From positions 26,286 through 79,084 of the forward strand of contig NZ_SDVB01000037.1 of NCBI RefSeq assembly GCF_004137355.1: a stretch of 52,799 nucleotides of DNA, in the 5' to 3' direction. This DNA comes from Ciceribacter ferrooxidans. Its GTDB lineage: Bacteria; Pseudomonadota; Alphaproteobacteria; Rhizobiales; Rhizobiaceae. Below the pieces are notes generated by a model that saw only the letters and a list, made by a program, of their open reading frames with translations, ran no database searches and was not told the origin of the DNA. The translations under genes were made by a program, and so were the position numbers. This document shows, piece by piece, positions 16,199-25,625 of this stretch (positions are counted from its first letter, which is position 1; each line of letters starts with the position of its first letter).

Positions 16199-17296
16199 TT
16201 ATACGGTCATTTCGAACAACTGCCACTCTCCCGAACAGGGGTTCCCCTCGAGAAAATGAAGGCTCGCACTGTCGCAGCGGTAGATGACGGAGGAAATGGT
16301 CTGGGAGCCGTCGTGGTCCGGATGCTGGCAGAGCGGGGCCATGCCTGGCCCGTCCTCGGCATGGGTCGCCATCAGGTCTGCGGCCGCTTCAACGCTCCAG
16401 CGCCGGTTTGGAACCATGCGCGACAGGAAGTCGAACCGGATCGACGAATTCTCGTCGATCCGGTCGCCATGCTCGAGAAGATTGCCGTCCGCCATATTCG
16501 CCGTGACGAAATGGTTGGTCCGCCAAGATGCCGCGCCCTTCTCGATGCCGAATGATCCAGTTCCCAATTCGACTGCCGCAGTCGTCCCGCTGCGATCTGC
16601 CAATACGAGGTTTCCGCCGCCGGCATGGCGCCGTGCGGCGATGAAACTGATCGCCTCGTCGACCGTGCGGCACGTTGCCAGTATCCGGGTCATCGCAAAG
16701 TAGCGGAGCCAGCCGACCCCATGGTGGTTGGTTCCCACGTGGTTGTCGACGAGGGCGAGACCTGCCGCGTTGATCCCGCTCGAATAGGCCCCGGGGCTGC
16801 CGGCGCTACCGACACAGATCATCCGGCCGGTCGCAATGTCCGGACCCTGATGCAGGAAGACGCGCTGCACGCCGAGATGCGTCCCCGAGAAGTCACGGTT
16901 CTTCACGACAAGCGGTCCATCCTCGCTGTCGCCGACCGCCCAGGTGCTGCAACCGTCCGTGTCGATGTGTGCACCCGTCTTGAGGTCGCGAAGGACGGTG
17001 AGGTGCTGGTGGACGAAGAGATCGTCCTCAGGAACGCCGAAACCTTCAGCAATGCCGGCCAGTTCCGCCACGGTGTCAGGATCGTTGGCGGTCAGGAAGG
17101 CGCGCTGGGCCTCGATGTAACGCGAGCCATCGGCGTCGATCAGGCCGGCCGCGCGGGCCTCCTCGACACGGCCACGGATGGCGGTTCGGACCTGGGACTC
17201 GCTCACGCCAGCCTTGGCCGCTTGCGCGCGCCCGCGCTCGTAAGGGCTGCCGGAGAGGAGAACCGGAACAGCAGGAGCGGCATTGAAGAGCGGCAT
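16199..17296 (-). CDS. C45-family autoproteolytic acyltransferase/hydrolase
   Basis: A 365-residue Ntn hydrolase of the C45 (isopenicillin-N acyltransferase-like) family. The predicted nucleophile is Cys116 in TDGCSTWA, which would be freed by self-cleavage before it. The family segment VVKNRDFSG (~130-138) follows. Later parts include GSAGSPGAYSSGINAAGLAL and TNHFVTANM, also typical. Such enzymes cleave or transfer acyl groups on amide bonds. No signal peptide is visible, so it should act on imported substrate. It lies four bases after dppF, so it probably acts on what the importer brings in. Confidence 0.85.
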   Translation of the reverse strand: MPLFNAAPAVPVLLSGSPYERGRAQAAKAGVSESQVRTAIRGRVEEARAAGLIDADGSRYIEAQRAFLTANDPDTVAELAGIAEGFGVPEDDLFVHQHLTVLRDLKTGAHIDTDGCSTWAVGDSEDGPLVVKNRDFSGTHLGVQRVFLHQGPDIATGRMICVGSAGSPGAYSSGINAAGLALVDNHVGTNHHGVGWLRYFAMTRILATCRTVDEAISFIAARRHAGGGNLVLADRSGTTAAVELGTGSFGIEKGAASWRTNHFVTANMADGNLLEHGDRIDENSSIRFDFLSRMVPNRRWSVEAAADLMATHAEDGPGMAPLCQHPDHDGSQTISSVIYRCDSASLHFLEGNPCSGEWQLFEMTV

Positions 17297-17300
17297 CGCA

Positions 17301-18317
17301 CTACCTCAGGATCGAGAGTTTGTCATTGATCAGGTGACAGGACACAGTGTGACCGTTGCCGACCCCATGGCGGCGTGGCGCCTCCTTCCGGCACAGGTCG
17401 ATCGCCAGCGGACAGCGGGTATGGAATTTGCAGCCCGGCGGCGGGTTTTGCGGCGAAGGAAGATCGCCGGTGAGCCGCACACGCTGACGCTTGCCGGGAT
17501 GGTCGACGTCGGGCACGGCCGACATCAGGCTCTGCGTGTAGGGATGGCGCGGATTGGACAGTACCGCCTCGACCGGTCCCATCTCGACGATCTCGCCAAG
17601 ATACATCACCGCGACGCGGTCGCTCAGGTAGCCGATGACCGAGATGTCGTGGGAGACGAAAAGATAGGTCAGGCCCATCTCGCGCTTGAGGCTGGTCAGC
17701 AGTTCGATGATCTGTGCCTGGATCGAGACGTCGAGAGCCGAAACCGGCTCGTCGCAGACGATGAACTGTGGATTGCTGATCAGAGCCCGGGCGATGCCGA
17801 TACGTTGGCGTTGCCCGCCGGAGAATTGATGCGGGTAGCGATCGAGATGATTGGCCTTCAGCCCGACCTTGTCCATGATCGCCGCGACCCTGTCGCGCAT
17901 GTCGCGCCGATTGGAGGCAAGCCCGTGCAGCATCAGCGGCAGTCCGATGATGTCTGCGACGGTACGACGCGGATTGAGCGATGCGTAAGGATCCTGAAAG
18001 ATGATCTGCATGTCGCGACGCATTGCCTTCAACGCATCAGGCTTCAGTACGGTTATGTCTGTTCCGTTGAAGACGACCCTGCCGGAGGTCGGTTCGTGCA
18101 GGCGAAGCAGCGTGCGCCCGAGCGTCGATTTCCCGCACCCGCTTTCGCCGATCAGGCCGAGCGTCTCGCCGCGTCGCACCTCGAAAGAGACGCCGTTCAG
18201 TGCCCGAATGTTGATCGCCGGTTTCCCCGTCGCCCAGGAAATCGGGTCCCGCCGCCCGCCATAGTGCTTCACGAGGTTGTCGACGGTGATAAGCGGCGTA
18301 GTCATCCTCTCGTTCAT
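17301..18317 (-). CDS. Dipeptide/oligopeptide ABC transporter ATPase, DppF type
   Basis: A 338-residue ATPase with Walker A GESGCGKST, Q-loop MQIIFQDPYASLNPRRTV, signature FSGGQRQRIGIARAL, Walker B FIVCDEPVSALDVS and a C-terminal oligopeptide-transporter extension with the conserved cysteines in PPGCKFHTRCPLA. That tail is typical of Dpp/Opp ATPases and often binds an iron-sulphur cluster. The ATG overlaps the dppD stop as ATGA. It pairs with DppD to drive the DppBC channel. Confidence 0.9.
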   Translation of the reverse strand: MNERMTTPLITVDNLVKHYGGRRDPISWATGKPAINIRALNGVSFEVRRGETLGLIGESGCGKSTLGRTLLRLHEPTSGRVVFNGTDITVLKPDALKAMRRDMQIIFQDPYASLNPRRTVADIIGLPLMLHGLASNRRDMRDRVAAIMDKVGLKANHLDRYPHQFSGGQRQRIGIARALISNPQFIVCDEPVSALDVSIQAQIIELLTSLKREMGLTYLFVSHDISVIGYLSDRVAVMYLGEIVEMGPVEAVLSNPRHPYTQSLMSAVPDVDHPGKRQRVRLTGDLPSPQNPPPGCKFHTRCPLAIDLCRKEAPRRHGVGNGHTVSCHLINDKLSILR

Positions 18318-19318
18318 GCCTTGCCCTCCGACAGCCGAATACAGCGCGCACGGCGTTGTTCACCCAGGTCGCGCATGTCGATGCGTTGCCGGCAGGCGTC
18401 GATGCGTTCGCCGCAGCGGGAATAGAAGCGGCACTGCGGCGGGAGGTCGATCAGATCGGGTACCTGGCCTTCAATCGGGCTGATCTTCTGCCCGCGCAGA
18501 GAAAGCCGCGGAATGGATTGGAGGAGGCCGCGCGTATAGGGATGCAGTGGCTCCCGGATGACGGAGGCGGTCGGGCCTTCCTCGACCACCTGGCCCGCAT
18601 ACATGACCATCACCCGGTCGCAATACTCGGAGACCACGCCGAGGTCATGGGTGATCAGAACGACGCTCATGCCGAGGCGCGCGCGGATATCGGCGATCAG
18701 TTCGAGCACCTGGGCCTGGATCGTCACGTCAAGCGCCGTGGTCGGCTCGTCGGCGATCAATAACTTCGGCCGGCAGGCGAGCGCGATGGCGATCATAATC
18801 CGCTGGCGCATGCCCCCCGAAAACTCGTGGGGGTAATATTTGAGGCGGTCGCCGGCCGAGGCGATTCCGACGAGTTCGAGCATGTCGACCGCCTTGGCGC
18901 GTGCCGCCCTTTGCCGTGCGAGACGGCCCTTCGGAAGCGTCTCGTCATGGGCGTAGAGCACTTCGAGGATTTGCTCGCCGACCGTCAGTGCGGGATTGAG
19001 TGCCGTCAGCGCGTCCTGCATGGTCATGGCGATGTCGCGACCGCGAATCCTGCGCATGTCGTGGACCGAAAGACCCCTGAGGTCGCGCCCTTCGAACGAG
19101 ATCGAGCCGTTGACGATGCGTCCCGGTGCGCGCACCAGTCTCATCACCGAGGAAAAAGTGACGCTCTTGCCAGAGCCACTTTCGCCGACGACGCCGAGGC
19201 ATTCGCCCGGATGGACGGTGACGTCGACGCCGTCGACTGCGAAGACACGGCCGGCACGCGTCTCGAACACCGTCCTGAGGTCCTGCACCTGGAGGAGGGG
19301 CGTTGCGGTGGTCGTCAT
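18314..19318 (-). CDS. Dipeptide/oligopeptide ABC transporter ATPase, DppD type
   Basis: A 334-residue ATPase. Walker A is GESGSGKSV, followed by [19 protein letters not shown], signature [15 protein letters not shown], Walker [17 protein letters not shown], and the C-terminal cluster segment [19 protein letters not shown]. The start at 19318 is fixed by an ATGA overlap with the dppC stop; a longer upstream frame reads through dppC. It forms the ATPase heterodimer with DppF. Confidence 0.9.
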   Translation of the reverse strand: MTTTATPLLQVQDLRTVFETRAGRVFAVDGVDVTVHPGECLGVVGESGSGKSVTFSSVMRLVRAPGRIVNGSISFEGRDLRGLSVHDMRRIRGRDIAMTMQDALTALNPALTVGEQILEVLYAHDETLPKGRLARQRAARAKAVDMLELVGIASAGDRLKYYPHEFSGGMRQRIMIAIALACRPKLLIADEPTTALDVTIQAQVLELIADIRARLGMSVVLITHDLGVVSEYCDRVMVMYAGQVVEEGPTASVIREPLHPYTRGLLQSIPRLSLRGQKISPIEGQVPDLIDLPPQCRFYSRCGERIDACRQRIDMRDLGEQRRARCIRLSEGKA

Positions 19319-20223
19319 TCGTTGAACCTCGGATCGAAAGCGTCGCGCAGGCCCTGGCTTGCCACGTTGATCACCAACACGAGAAGAAGGATGGCAAGGC
19401 CGGGAAAGGTCGAAACCCACCAGGCCTCGAGGATGAAAGCGCGTCCGTCCGCGACCATCGATCCCCAGGAGGCAGTCGGCGGCTGTACGCCGAGACCGAG
19501 GAAGGAGAGGCTCGCCTCCAGGATGATGACGTCGGCCATGCGGATGGTCGAAACGACGATCACCGGCGACAGGATGTTCGGCATGATTTCGTGCAGCATG
19601 ATGTGGAAGCGCGAGGCGCCGATGGCGCGAGCCGCTTCGACATACTCGAGTTCGCGGGCTGCAAGCGTCTCACCTCGCACCACACGACAGGGGATGACCC
19701 ACTCCTTGTAGGCGAGCGCAAGGATGATATTGACCAGCCCAGGCCCCATCATCGCCATCAGGCCGATGGCGAAGATCAGGTACGGAAAGCCGAGCAGAAT
19801 GTCGACGAGCCTGGATATGGCAATGTCGACCCAGCCACGCAGGTAGCCGGCGGCGAGCCCAGCAATGATGCCGACCATGGTCGCGATGAGAATGACGGCG
19901 GTGCCGATGAAGATCGAGATGCGCGAGCCGTAGATGATGCGCGAGAGGATATCGCGGCCGAGCCCGTCGCAGCCAAGAAGATAGCTCCATTCTCCGCCGG
20001 CCGCCCAGCCTGGCGGTTGCAGACGTCTGAAAAGATCGGTCTCGTTCGGGTCATGCGGGGCGATGAGGGGGGCGAAGATCGCCATCAATACGAAGAGGAG
20101 CATGAGCACGGCGCTGGCGAGCGCCAGTCGGTTCTCCGCAAAGACACTGAGATTGCGGCGGAACAGAGTGGTCCCCTGTTCGGTCGCGATGGCCGGTGCG
20201 GCGGTATCTTCGGCGACCGTCAT
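19315..20223 (-). CDS. Dipeptide/oligopeptide ABC transporter permease, DppC type
   Basis: A 302-residue inner-membrane permease. The cytoplasmic N-terminus (~35 residues) precedes a first span (LALASAVLMLLFVLMAIFAPL) and the DppC-specific loop HDPNETDLFRRLQPP. LLGCDGLGRDILSRIIYGSRISI, and the ATPase-docking EAARAIGASRFHIMLHEIMPNI, confirm the family. Its ATG overlaps the dppB stop as ATGA. It forms the translocation channel with DppB. Confidence 0.9.
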   Translation of the reverse strand: MTVAEDTAAPAIATEQGTTLFRRNLSVFAENRLALASAVLMLLFVLMAIFAPLIAPHDPNETDLFRRLQPPGWAAGGEWSYLLGCDGLGRDILSRIIYGSRISIFIGTAVILIATMVGIIAGLAAGYLRGWVDIAISRLVDILLGFPYLIFAIGLMAMMGPGLVNIILALAYKEWVIPCRVVRGETLAARELEYVEAARAIGASRFHIMLHEIMPNILSPVIVVSTIRMADVIILEASLSFLGLGVQPPTASWGSMVADGRAFILEAWWVSTFPGLAILLLVLVINVASQGLRDAFDPRFNE

Positions 20224-21227
20224 AGTTTCACCCTCGGATTGAGCAGTGTGTAGAGGAGGTCGGCGACAAAGTTCACCAGCACGTAGGTTACGGCGTAGAA
20301 CAGCACGGCCGCCTGGACGAGTGGATAGTTGCGCACGAAGATGCTTTCGACCACGAGCCGGCCGAGCCCCGGCCAGCCGAAGACCGTCTCGACGATCATG
20401 TTGCCGCCGAGCAGCGAGCCGGTTTCGAGGGCCGCGACCGAGACCGTCGGGATCAGGGCGTTCTTCAGGGCGTGGCGGAAGAGGATTCGCCGACGGCTGA
20501 GGCCCTTTGCTTCGGCGAAGGCAACATAGTCCTGCCGCAGCACTTCGAGCATCGAGGTGCGGGTGACGCGCGTCAGGATCGCCGTCATCGGCAGCCCCAG
20601 CGTGATCGCCGGCAACAGGATGTGCGACAGCGCGTCCCAGAAGGCATCAAGGCGCCCGCGCAATAGCGTATCGATCAAGAGAAAATGGGTGATCGGCGCG
20701 ACCTCGCTGTCGAAACCGATGCGGCCGGACACCGGCAGAAGCCTCAATTGCACGGCAAACAGCATCAGCAGGAGAATGCCGAACCAGAAGCCCGGGAGCG
20801 AAACGCCAAGCAGCGAACCGACCGTGGCGATGCGGTCGATGATCGTATTCTTCCTGATTGCCGCCATCACGCCGAGCGGAATGGATGTGGCGAGCGCGAT
20901 GATGAGTGCCACGAGGCTGAGTTCGATCGTTGCCGGCAGACGCTCGACGATCACGTCGAACACCGGCCGCCGGTGGAACAGGCTCGTCCCGAAGTCGCCG
21001 GTAACCGCGTTTTCGAGGAAGACCAGGAAGCGCTCGCCCATCGGCTTGTCGAGTCCGAGGTTCTGGCGAAGCGTCAGTTCCTCGGCGGCTGTGATCGGCT
21101 GGTCGCCGATCATGATCTCGACCGGATCTCCCGGTGTCAGCGCCATCATCAGAAAGACGATGGTGCTGACACCGAGGAGAACGGGAACGAGCTGCAGAAG
21201 ACGCTCGACCAGTTTACCCAGATGCAT
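20220..21227 (-). CDS. Dipeptide/oligopeptide ABC transporter permease, DppB type
   Basis: A 335-residue inner-membrane permease. It has the DppB N-terminus (LVPVLLGVSTIVFLMMALTPGDPVEIM), the periplasmic LGLDKPMGERFLVFLENAVTGDFG and the docking segment DYVAFAEAKGLSRRRILFRHALKNALIP. It ends with the conserved VNFVADLLYTLLNPRVKL. It starts 23 bp after the dppA stop, so the membrane genes follow the binding protein closely in one transcript. Confidence 0.9.
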   Translation of the reverse strand: MHLGKLVERLLQLVPVLLGVSTIVFLMMALTPGDPVEIMIGDQPITAAEELTLRQNLGLDKPMGERFLVFLENAVTGDFGTSLFHRRPVFDVIVERLPATIELSLVALIIALATSIPLGVMAAIRKNTIIDRIATVGSLLGVSLPGFWFGILLLMLFAVQLRLLPVSGRIGFDSEVAPITHFLLIDTLLRGRLDAFWDALSHILLPAITLGLPMTAILTRVTRTSMLEVLRQDYVAFAEAKGLSRRRILFRHALKNALIPTVSVAALETGSLLGGNMIVETVFGWPGLGRLVVESIFVRNYPLVQAAVLFYAVTYVLVNFVADLLYTLLNPRVKL

Positions 21228-21250
21228 GGTCCGTTCCCGCCCTATGCCGG

Positions 21251-22789
21251 CTACTCAACACAGGCGTCGTGCAGGTTGATGCGGCTGTCGGCGCTCGGCG
21301 ACCAACCCTTCAGGCGCTTGGACACCCCGTAGATGTCCTTCGGAACCCACAGGTAGATGTAGGGAAGGTCCGCATTCACGATCGCTTCGGCCTTCTGGTA
21401 GAGGGCCGCACGCTTGGCCGGATCGAGTTCGACCGCGCCCTGGTCGAGGAGGGTGTCGACCTCCTTGTTGGAGTAGCCGGAGGCATTGCCGCGGCCCATC
21501 GTGTAATGCGTGGGCACGAATATGTCGAACGGGTCGAGCGAGCCGTTACCCCACGACGTGAAATACATGTCGCCGTCGTTCTTGTCGTTCTTCGGATCCC
21601 ACTTCGCGTCGACCTGGGCACTTTCTCCGACGGCAACCTTGGCCCGGATCCCGGACTTGGAGAGAACTGAGGCAATCGCCTCGACCGTGTCCTTGTCGGC
21701 GCCTTCGGTATCGATCGTTATGTCGATGCCGTCAGGGAAACCGGCTTCAGCCAGCAGTGCCTTTGCCTTTTCCGGGTCGTAGTCGTGCTTCGGAAGGTCG
21801 GTCGACGCAGCGAAGGCGGCGGGGCTGAGGATGCCTTCAATCGGCACGGCGTTCCCGCCGAGGATCTTGTCGACGATCAGCTGCTTGTCGAGCGCATACG
21901 CGACCGCCTGGCGAACCTTGATGTCGTCGAACTTGTCTCCATGCAGGTTGAGCGCGAGGAAAACACTGCGCGTGCCGTTGACCGTCATAACCTTCGTATT
22001 GGGGTTCTGCTCCACCTGGGCGAGCGAGAAGGGCGGCAGCCCGTTGATGATGTCGACGTCGCCGGAGAGCAGGGCCGCCACGCGCGAAGCCGTTTCAGGA
22101 ATAACCTTGAAGATCACCCGGTCGACGCAGGCCTTGCCAACCGGTGCAATGTCCGGCGAGCCGCCGTAATAGTCGTCGAAGCGGTCCATGATGATGGAGT
22201 CGCCCTTGCGCCATTCGACGAGCTTGAAGGGACCCGCACCATTCTCGGCAGTCGCCATGCCGGCAGTGCCGACTTTCTCTACGAAGGCCTTCGAGACAAA
22301 CTCCTGGAAAGGCAGCATGGCCGGCAGCAGCGGCCAAGGCTCGCTGAGATTGATGCGGATCGTGTTGTCGTCGACGATCTCGATGTCCTTGACCGGTCCC
22401 AGCAGGCTCTTGCGCGGACTCGTCTGCCCGTCGCCCATTGCGCCTTCGACGGTCAGGCGGTCGAGAGTGAATTTCACGTCCTCGACGGTAAGTCCCGAAC
22501 CGTCATGGAACTTGATGCCCTTGCGTATCTTGAACTCGAAGGTCGTCGGCGATGTCTGGGTCCAGGATTGGGCAATCTCAGGAACGACCTTCATTTCGGG
22601 ATCGCGGGTCAAAAGCCCGTCATACATGTTGCGGATGATCGTCTCGGTCTCGCGATTGCGATGATTGGCCGGATCGAGCGTGAGTGCATCGGCCGTGAAG
22701 CCGACCCGTATTTCGGACGCCGGCAGCGCGGTCGCCGAAAGCGCAAGGGTGGCCGCGGTGGTGATCAAAAGACGTTGGAAGTTCCCCAT
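21251..22789 (-). CDS. Dipeptide/oligopeptide-type ABC transporter substrate-binding protein
   Basis: A 512-residue periplasmic SBP_bac_5 protein with a clear signal peptide (MGNFQRLLITTAATLALSATALPASE). Family motifs include ADALTLDPANHRNRETETIIRNMYDGLLTRDPE, the loop FEFKIRKGIKFHDGSGLTVEDVKFTLDRL, and QAVAYALDKQLIVDKIL. The start at 22789 is supported by AAGGAG eight bases upstream. It is the first gene after the perfect -24/-12 promoter at 22856-22871. The ligand is unknown; members bind peptides, opines, nickel chelates and glutathione. Confidence 0.9.
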   Translation of the reverse strand: MGNFQRLLITTAATLALSATALPASEIRVGFTADALTLDPANHRNRETETIIRNMYDGLLTRDPEMKVVPEIAQSWTQTSPTTFEFKIRKGIKFHDGSGLTVEDVKFTLDRLTVEGAMGDGQTSPRKSLLGPVKDIEIVDDNTIRINLSEPWPLLPAMLPFQEFVSKAFVEKVGTAGMATAENGAGPFKLVEWRKGDSIIMDRFDDYYGGSPDIAPVGKACVDRVIFKVIPETASRVAALLSGDVDIINGLPPFSLAQVEQNPNTKVMTVNGTRSVFLALNLHGDKFDDIKVRQAVAYALDKQLIVDKILGGNAVPIEGILSPAAFAASTDLPKHDYDPEKAKALLAEAGFPDGIDITIDTEGADKDTVEAIASVLSKSGIRAKVAVGESAQVDAKWDPKNDKNDGDMYFTSWGNGSLDPFDIFVPTHYTMGRGNASGYSNKEVDTLLDQGAVELDPAKRAALYQKAEAIVNADLPYIYLWVPKDIYGVSKRLKGWSPSADSRINLHDACVE

Positions 22790-22855
22790 TCTTATATCTC
22801 CTTGTTCGAGAAGAGCCGCGGCGTTCTTATGTTTCCGCTGGTTCACCGACATTTC

Positions 22856-22871
22856 TGCAAGCCGCGTGCCA
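22856..22871 (-). promoter_or_regulatory. Perfect sigma-54 -24/-12 promoter of the dpp-C45-activator operon
   Basis: The minus strand reads TGGCACG-CGGC-TTGCA, a full match to the RpoN consensus. The predicted start is near 22845, leaving a ~56-base leader before the dppA ATG. Because the operon's last gene encodes a sigma-54 activator, transcription is expected to be self-reinforcing. Confidence 0.92.
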
Positions 22872-22963
22872 TCTCTGATCGGCCTTGGTGATCACGCGAA
22901 AAACCTTGCTTTCTCAATTTTTTGGTAACCCACCTCCGTCGACCACCACGCCAGTGCCGAATG

Positions 22964-22984
22964 GTGCGCGTGAAATACACGCAC
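22964..22984. promoter_or_regulatory. Candidate enhancer (UAS) for the sigma-54 activator
   Basis: GTGCG-N11-CGCAC, with a nested GCGTG-AAATA-CACGC (22968-22982), lies ~95-110 bp upstream of the dppA -24/-12 promoter. That is a normal enhancer distance. The same arms occur at 15145-15164 before the second sigma-54 promoter. Binding is inferred. Confidence 0.45.
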
Positions 22985-23642
22985 GATGTGCTCAATACGC
23001 GCGCAATGAGTGAACCGATGTGTTCCGCGTCGGAGCCGATATTTTCTCACATAACCCGCGCTCAATTGTCCATGTTCGCTCACAGGATGATCCCGAATAC
23101 CGCAAGGGGCACCGCGCCCCGAGGGCAAATCGACAGCGGTGGAGGCGTCGTTGAGGCCGCGTCGGCGCCGGCGCAAATACGACCATGGACCCGATTGAAA
23201 GGGGTGGTTCGCTTGGGGTTGTCAACCGCCGCTTAGCCGGTGGACTCCGGCAGCCAGCGTCCGTGAAGAACGGTTACATCTTGTGAAAAAGGCTTCTGCT
23301 GACCAAGGCGCATGAAATCTGATGCTTGTTCATGAAAAATAATGACGGGTGCAGATTCTTATGAAAAACGATAACAGGCAACACGAATAAGCTTCGTGTC
23401 AATGTCAAGAGCGACTTTCAAAGAGGATTCAGTGTCGCGGAAATCCCGTGAAAGCAGCACCTGTTTTCCTGACTTCTGCAACCTCGCAGAACAAAAGTGG
23501 TTCGCGATGCCAGCAATGTCTCCTGTTGGCCCATTCGGTCACGAAACCGTCTCTTCGCTTGGGATACACCTCGAGCCCTGCGTGCAGCTCGTCTAGCGTT
23601 CAACGTCTTTTCGCGGGCCGTGCTTCTCTCCGGGACCGGCGT
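22985..23642. other. Intergenic stretch without recognisable gene
   Basis: About 660 bp between the presumed UAS and the first IS remnant. Short open frames on both strands show no family features. A pair of imperfect direct repeats of the form ATGAAAAA-N-GATAAC/ATAATGAC occurs around 23331-23380, AT-rich compared with the surroundings. No RNA gene was recognised. Confidence 0.5.
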
Positions 23643-23857
23643 TTAACCTCCCATGACGGCAAATCTGTACAGCATCCGATGCATGACCGCGAGACGGCGT
23701 GCCGATGCGACTTTTGCCTTCTTACTGCCGTGTCGCCTGGCAATATTCATTGCCCCTGCCTTCAACCAGCACCATTTCGCCACGCGCTTCATCATCGACT
23801 GAGCGGCCTCGTAGAGCAGCTTTCGCACTATCGCATTCCCCCGTAGAGAGACTTGGC
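23643..23857 (-). pseudogene. C-terminal remnant of an IS110-family transposase
   Basis: Reading leftward from the IS256 boundary gives SLRGNAIVRKLLYEAAQSMM, KRVAKWCWLKAGAMNIARRH and a stop. This is the end of the Transposase_20 domain of IS110-family enzymes. About 70 residues survive. The upstream part is missing exactly where the IS256 terminal repeat begins (23858), so the IS256 insertion or a later deletion cut it. It differs from the two other IS110 elements in the window. Confidence 0.75.
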
Positions 23858-24200
23858 GATCGTGTCTCAGGGTGTGGTGTAGCTTCCGGCGGACAACCGT
23901 GCTTTCCGGCGAGAGCCGGAGGGGATATCAGCGTGCGACTGCAGGCAGGCTGATTTGTGGATCATCGCTCATCGACGCCATTGTCTCAAGTGTCATATAT
24001 CGCGCACGCTGCACCGCCCATTCATCGTTTTGCTCGAGCAGCAATGCGCCGACGAGACGGACAATGGCTTCGTCGTCGGGAAAGATGCCGACGACCTCTG
24101 TGCGCCGCTTGATTTCGCCATTGAGACGTTCGATCGGATTGGTAACCGGTATAAGACCTGCGGTGGTGATGTCCCGCTGCAGTTTTGAGAATTGCGGCGT

Positions 24201-24279
24201 ATGCTGTGAGCATCCGGGACAGAGGCACCGGGAGCACGAAGGTGCGGGCAGGCCGATACATTGGATGAGCTGTGAGCTC
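24201..24279 (+). ncRNA. Candidate bridge/seek RNA region of the IS110 element
   Basis: The leader upstream of the transposase holds two look-alike stem-loops: ATGCT-GTG-AGCAT (24201-24213) and GAGCT-GTG-AGCTC (24267-24279). IS110-subgroup elements encode a structured guide RNA in this position whose loops pair with donor and target DNA. The sequence shows structure; the RNA itself is inferred. Confidence 0.4.
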
Positions 24280-24387
24280 GTGTTAGTAGCTGGCCGCCTC
24301 TGCGACTCGCCCGGTTGCGCCGAGAGCGCGAATCCGTAGTTGTCGTGTCGCCCGCAGCTCCCGTTGTTCAAACGACAGGAGATGCTT

Positions 24388-25625
24388 ATGCGACGGGTTA
24401 TCGGAATTGATATCCACCGAACGTTTGGCGAGGTGGTATTCTGGAAAGACGGCCGGCTCCGGCATGGTGGCCGCGTCGACATGACACGAACAGCTCTTGA
24501 GGGGTTCGGCAAGACACTTACGTCGACAGACGATGTTGTCATCGAGGCGACGGGAAACTGCATGGCTGTATCTCGCGTCCTTTCGCCGTTCGTGCGACGG
24601 GTCGTGATTGCTAATCCCCTGCAGGTGAAAGCGATCGCACAGGTGCATGTAAAGACCGACAAGATCGATGCTGGCACACTGGCCAATCTTTATGCTGCTG
24701 GATATCTGCCGGAAATCTGGACACCAGACGCCGCCACAGAACGCATGAGGAGGCTGGTGGCCCGTCGCTATCAGGTTGTGCGACATCGGACGCGGATTAG
24801 AATGAGGTCCATTCTATCTTGAATGCTCACCTGATCCCGAAGTGCCCACATGCCGACCTGTTCAACGGGCGCGGGCGTGAATGGCTTAAACATCAGCCTC
24901 TGCCTGACGATGAGCAGATGGCGGTCCAGCGGCATGTAGGCGAACTCGACAGGCTCGGTGAAGATCTTGCGCTGCTCGATCGGCAAATTGCCAAAGGCAC
25001 GATGGATGATCCCGCGGTCAAACGGCTGCTCACGATCACAGGCGTCGATCTCACCGTGGCGACAGGATTGATGGCCGCCATAGGCAATATCGGCCGCTTT
25101 GAAAGCCCGCAGAGGCTGGTCAGCTACTTCGGGCTCAATCCGCGGGTTCGCCAGTCTGGACTTGGCGCTGCCCACCACGGACGCATCAGCAAGATCGGTC
25201 GTAGTCATGCGCGGGCCATGCTGGTGGAGGCAGCATGGGCGGCAGCAAAAGCGCCAGGGCCGCTGCACGCCTTCTTCGTCCGGATCAGAGCCAAACGCGG
25301 CCACCAGGTCGCAGCCGTCGCAGTGGCACGAAAGCTCGCGGTTCTGGTCTGGCACATGTTGACCAAGCAGGCCGACTATCTCTGGGCTCGCCCGAGTCTC
25401 GTGGCACACAAGATTCGGGCACTGGAATTACTGGCCGGGAAACCGCAGAAGAAGGGAAACAAGCCTGGCCCTGCCTATACCTATAACGTCAAGAAGCTCC
25501 GCGACCAGGAGATGCGCGTCGCTGAGCAAGCGCAAAAGAGCTATGAACGCTTCGTCGATACGTGGCGTCCGCGCCCGCCTGATGAAAAGGCGCGCGGACG
25601 CCTCAATCCGGCAAGGCTCGGGTAA
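24388..25625 (+). pseudogene. IS110-family transposase with a one-base frameshift
   Basis: The first frame starts at 24388 (MRRVIGIDIHRTFGEVVFW) and carries the RuvC-like DEDD start (GIDIH, VVIEATGN, KTDKIDAGTLANLYAAGYLP). It stops at 24822. The C-terminal Transposase_20 half continues in another frame from ~24803 (VHSILNAHLIPKCPHADLF to RLNPARLG), including LLTITGVDLTVATGLMAAIG and YFGLNPRVRQSG. Adding one A in AGAATGAGG (24799-24807) restores RIRNEVHSIL, so a single-base deletion broke the gene. A sequencing error is the alternative. Confidence 0.8.

Noticed and set aside
23331-23380. Start of a CRISPR-like repeat
   Set aside because: Only two imperfect short repeats without regular spacers; no cas genes in the window.
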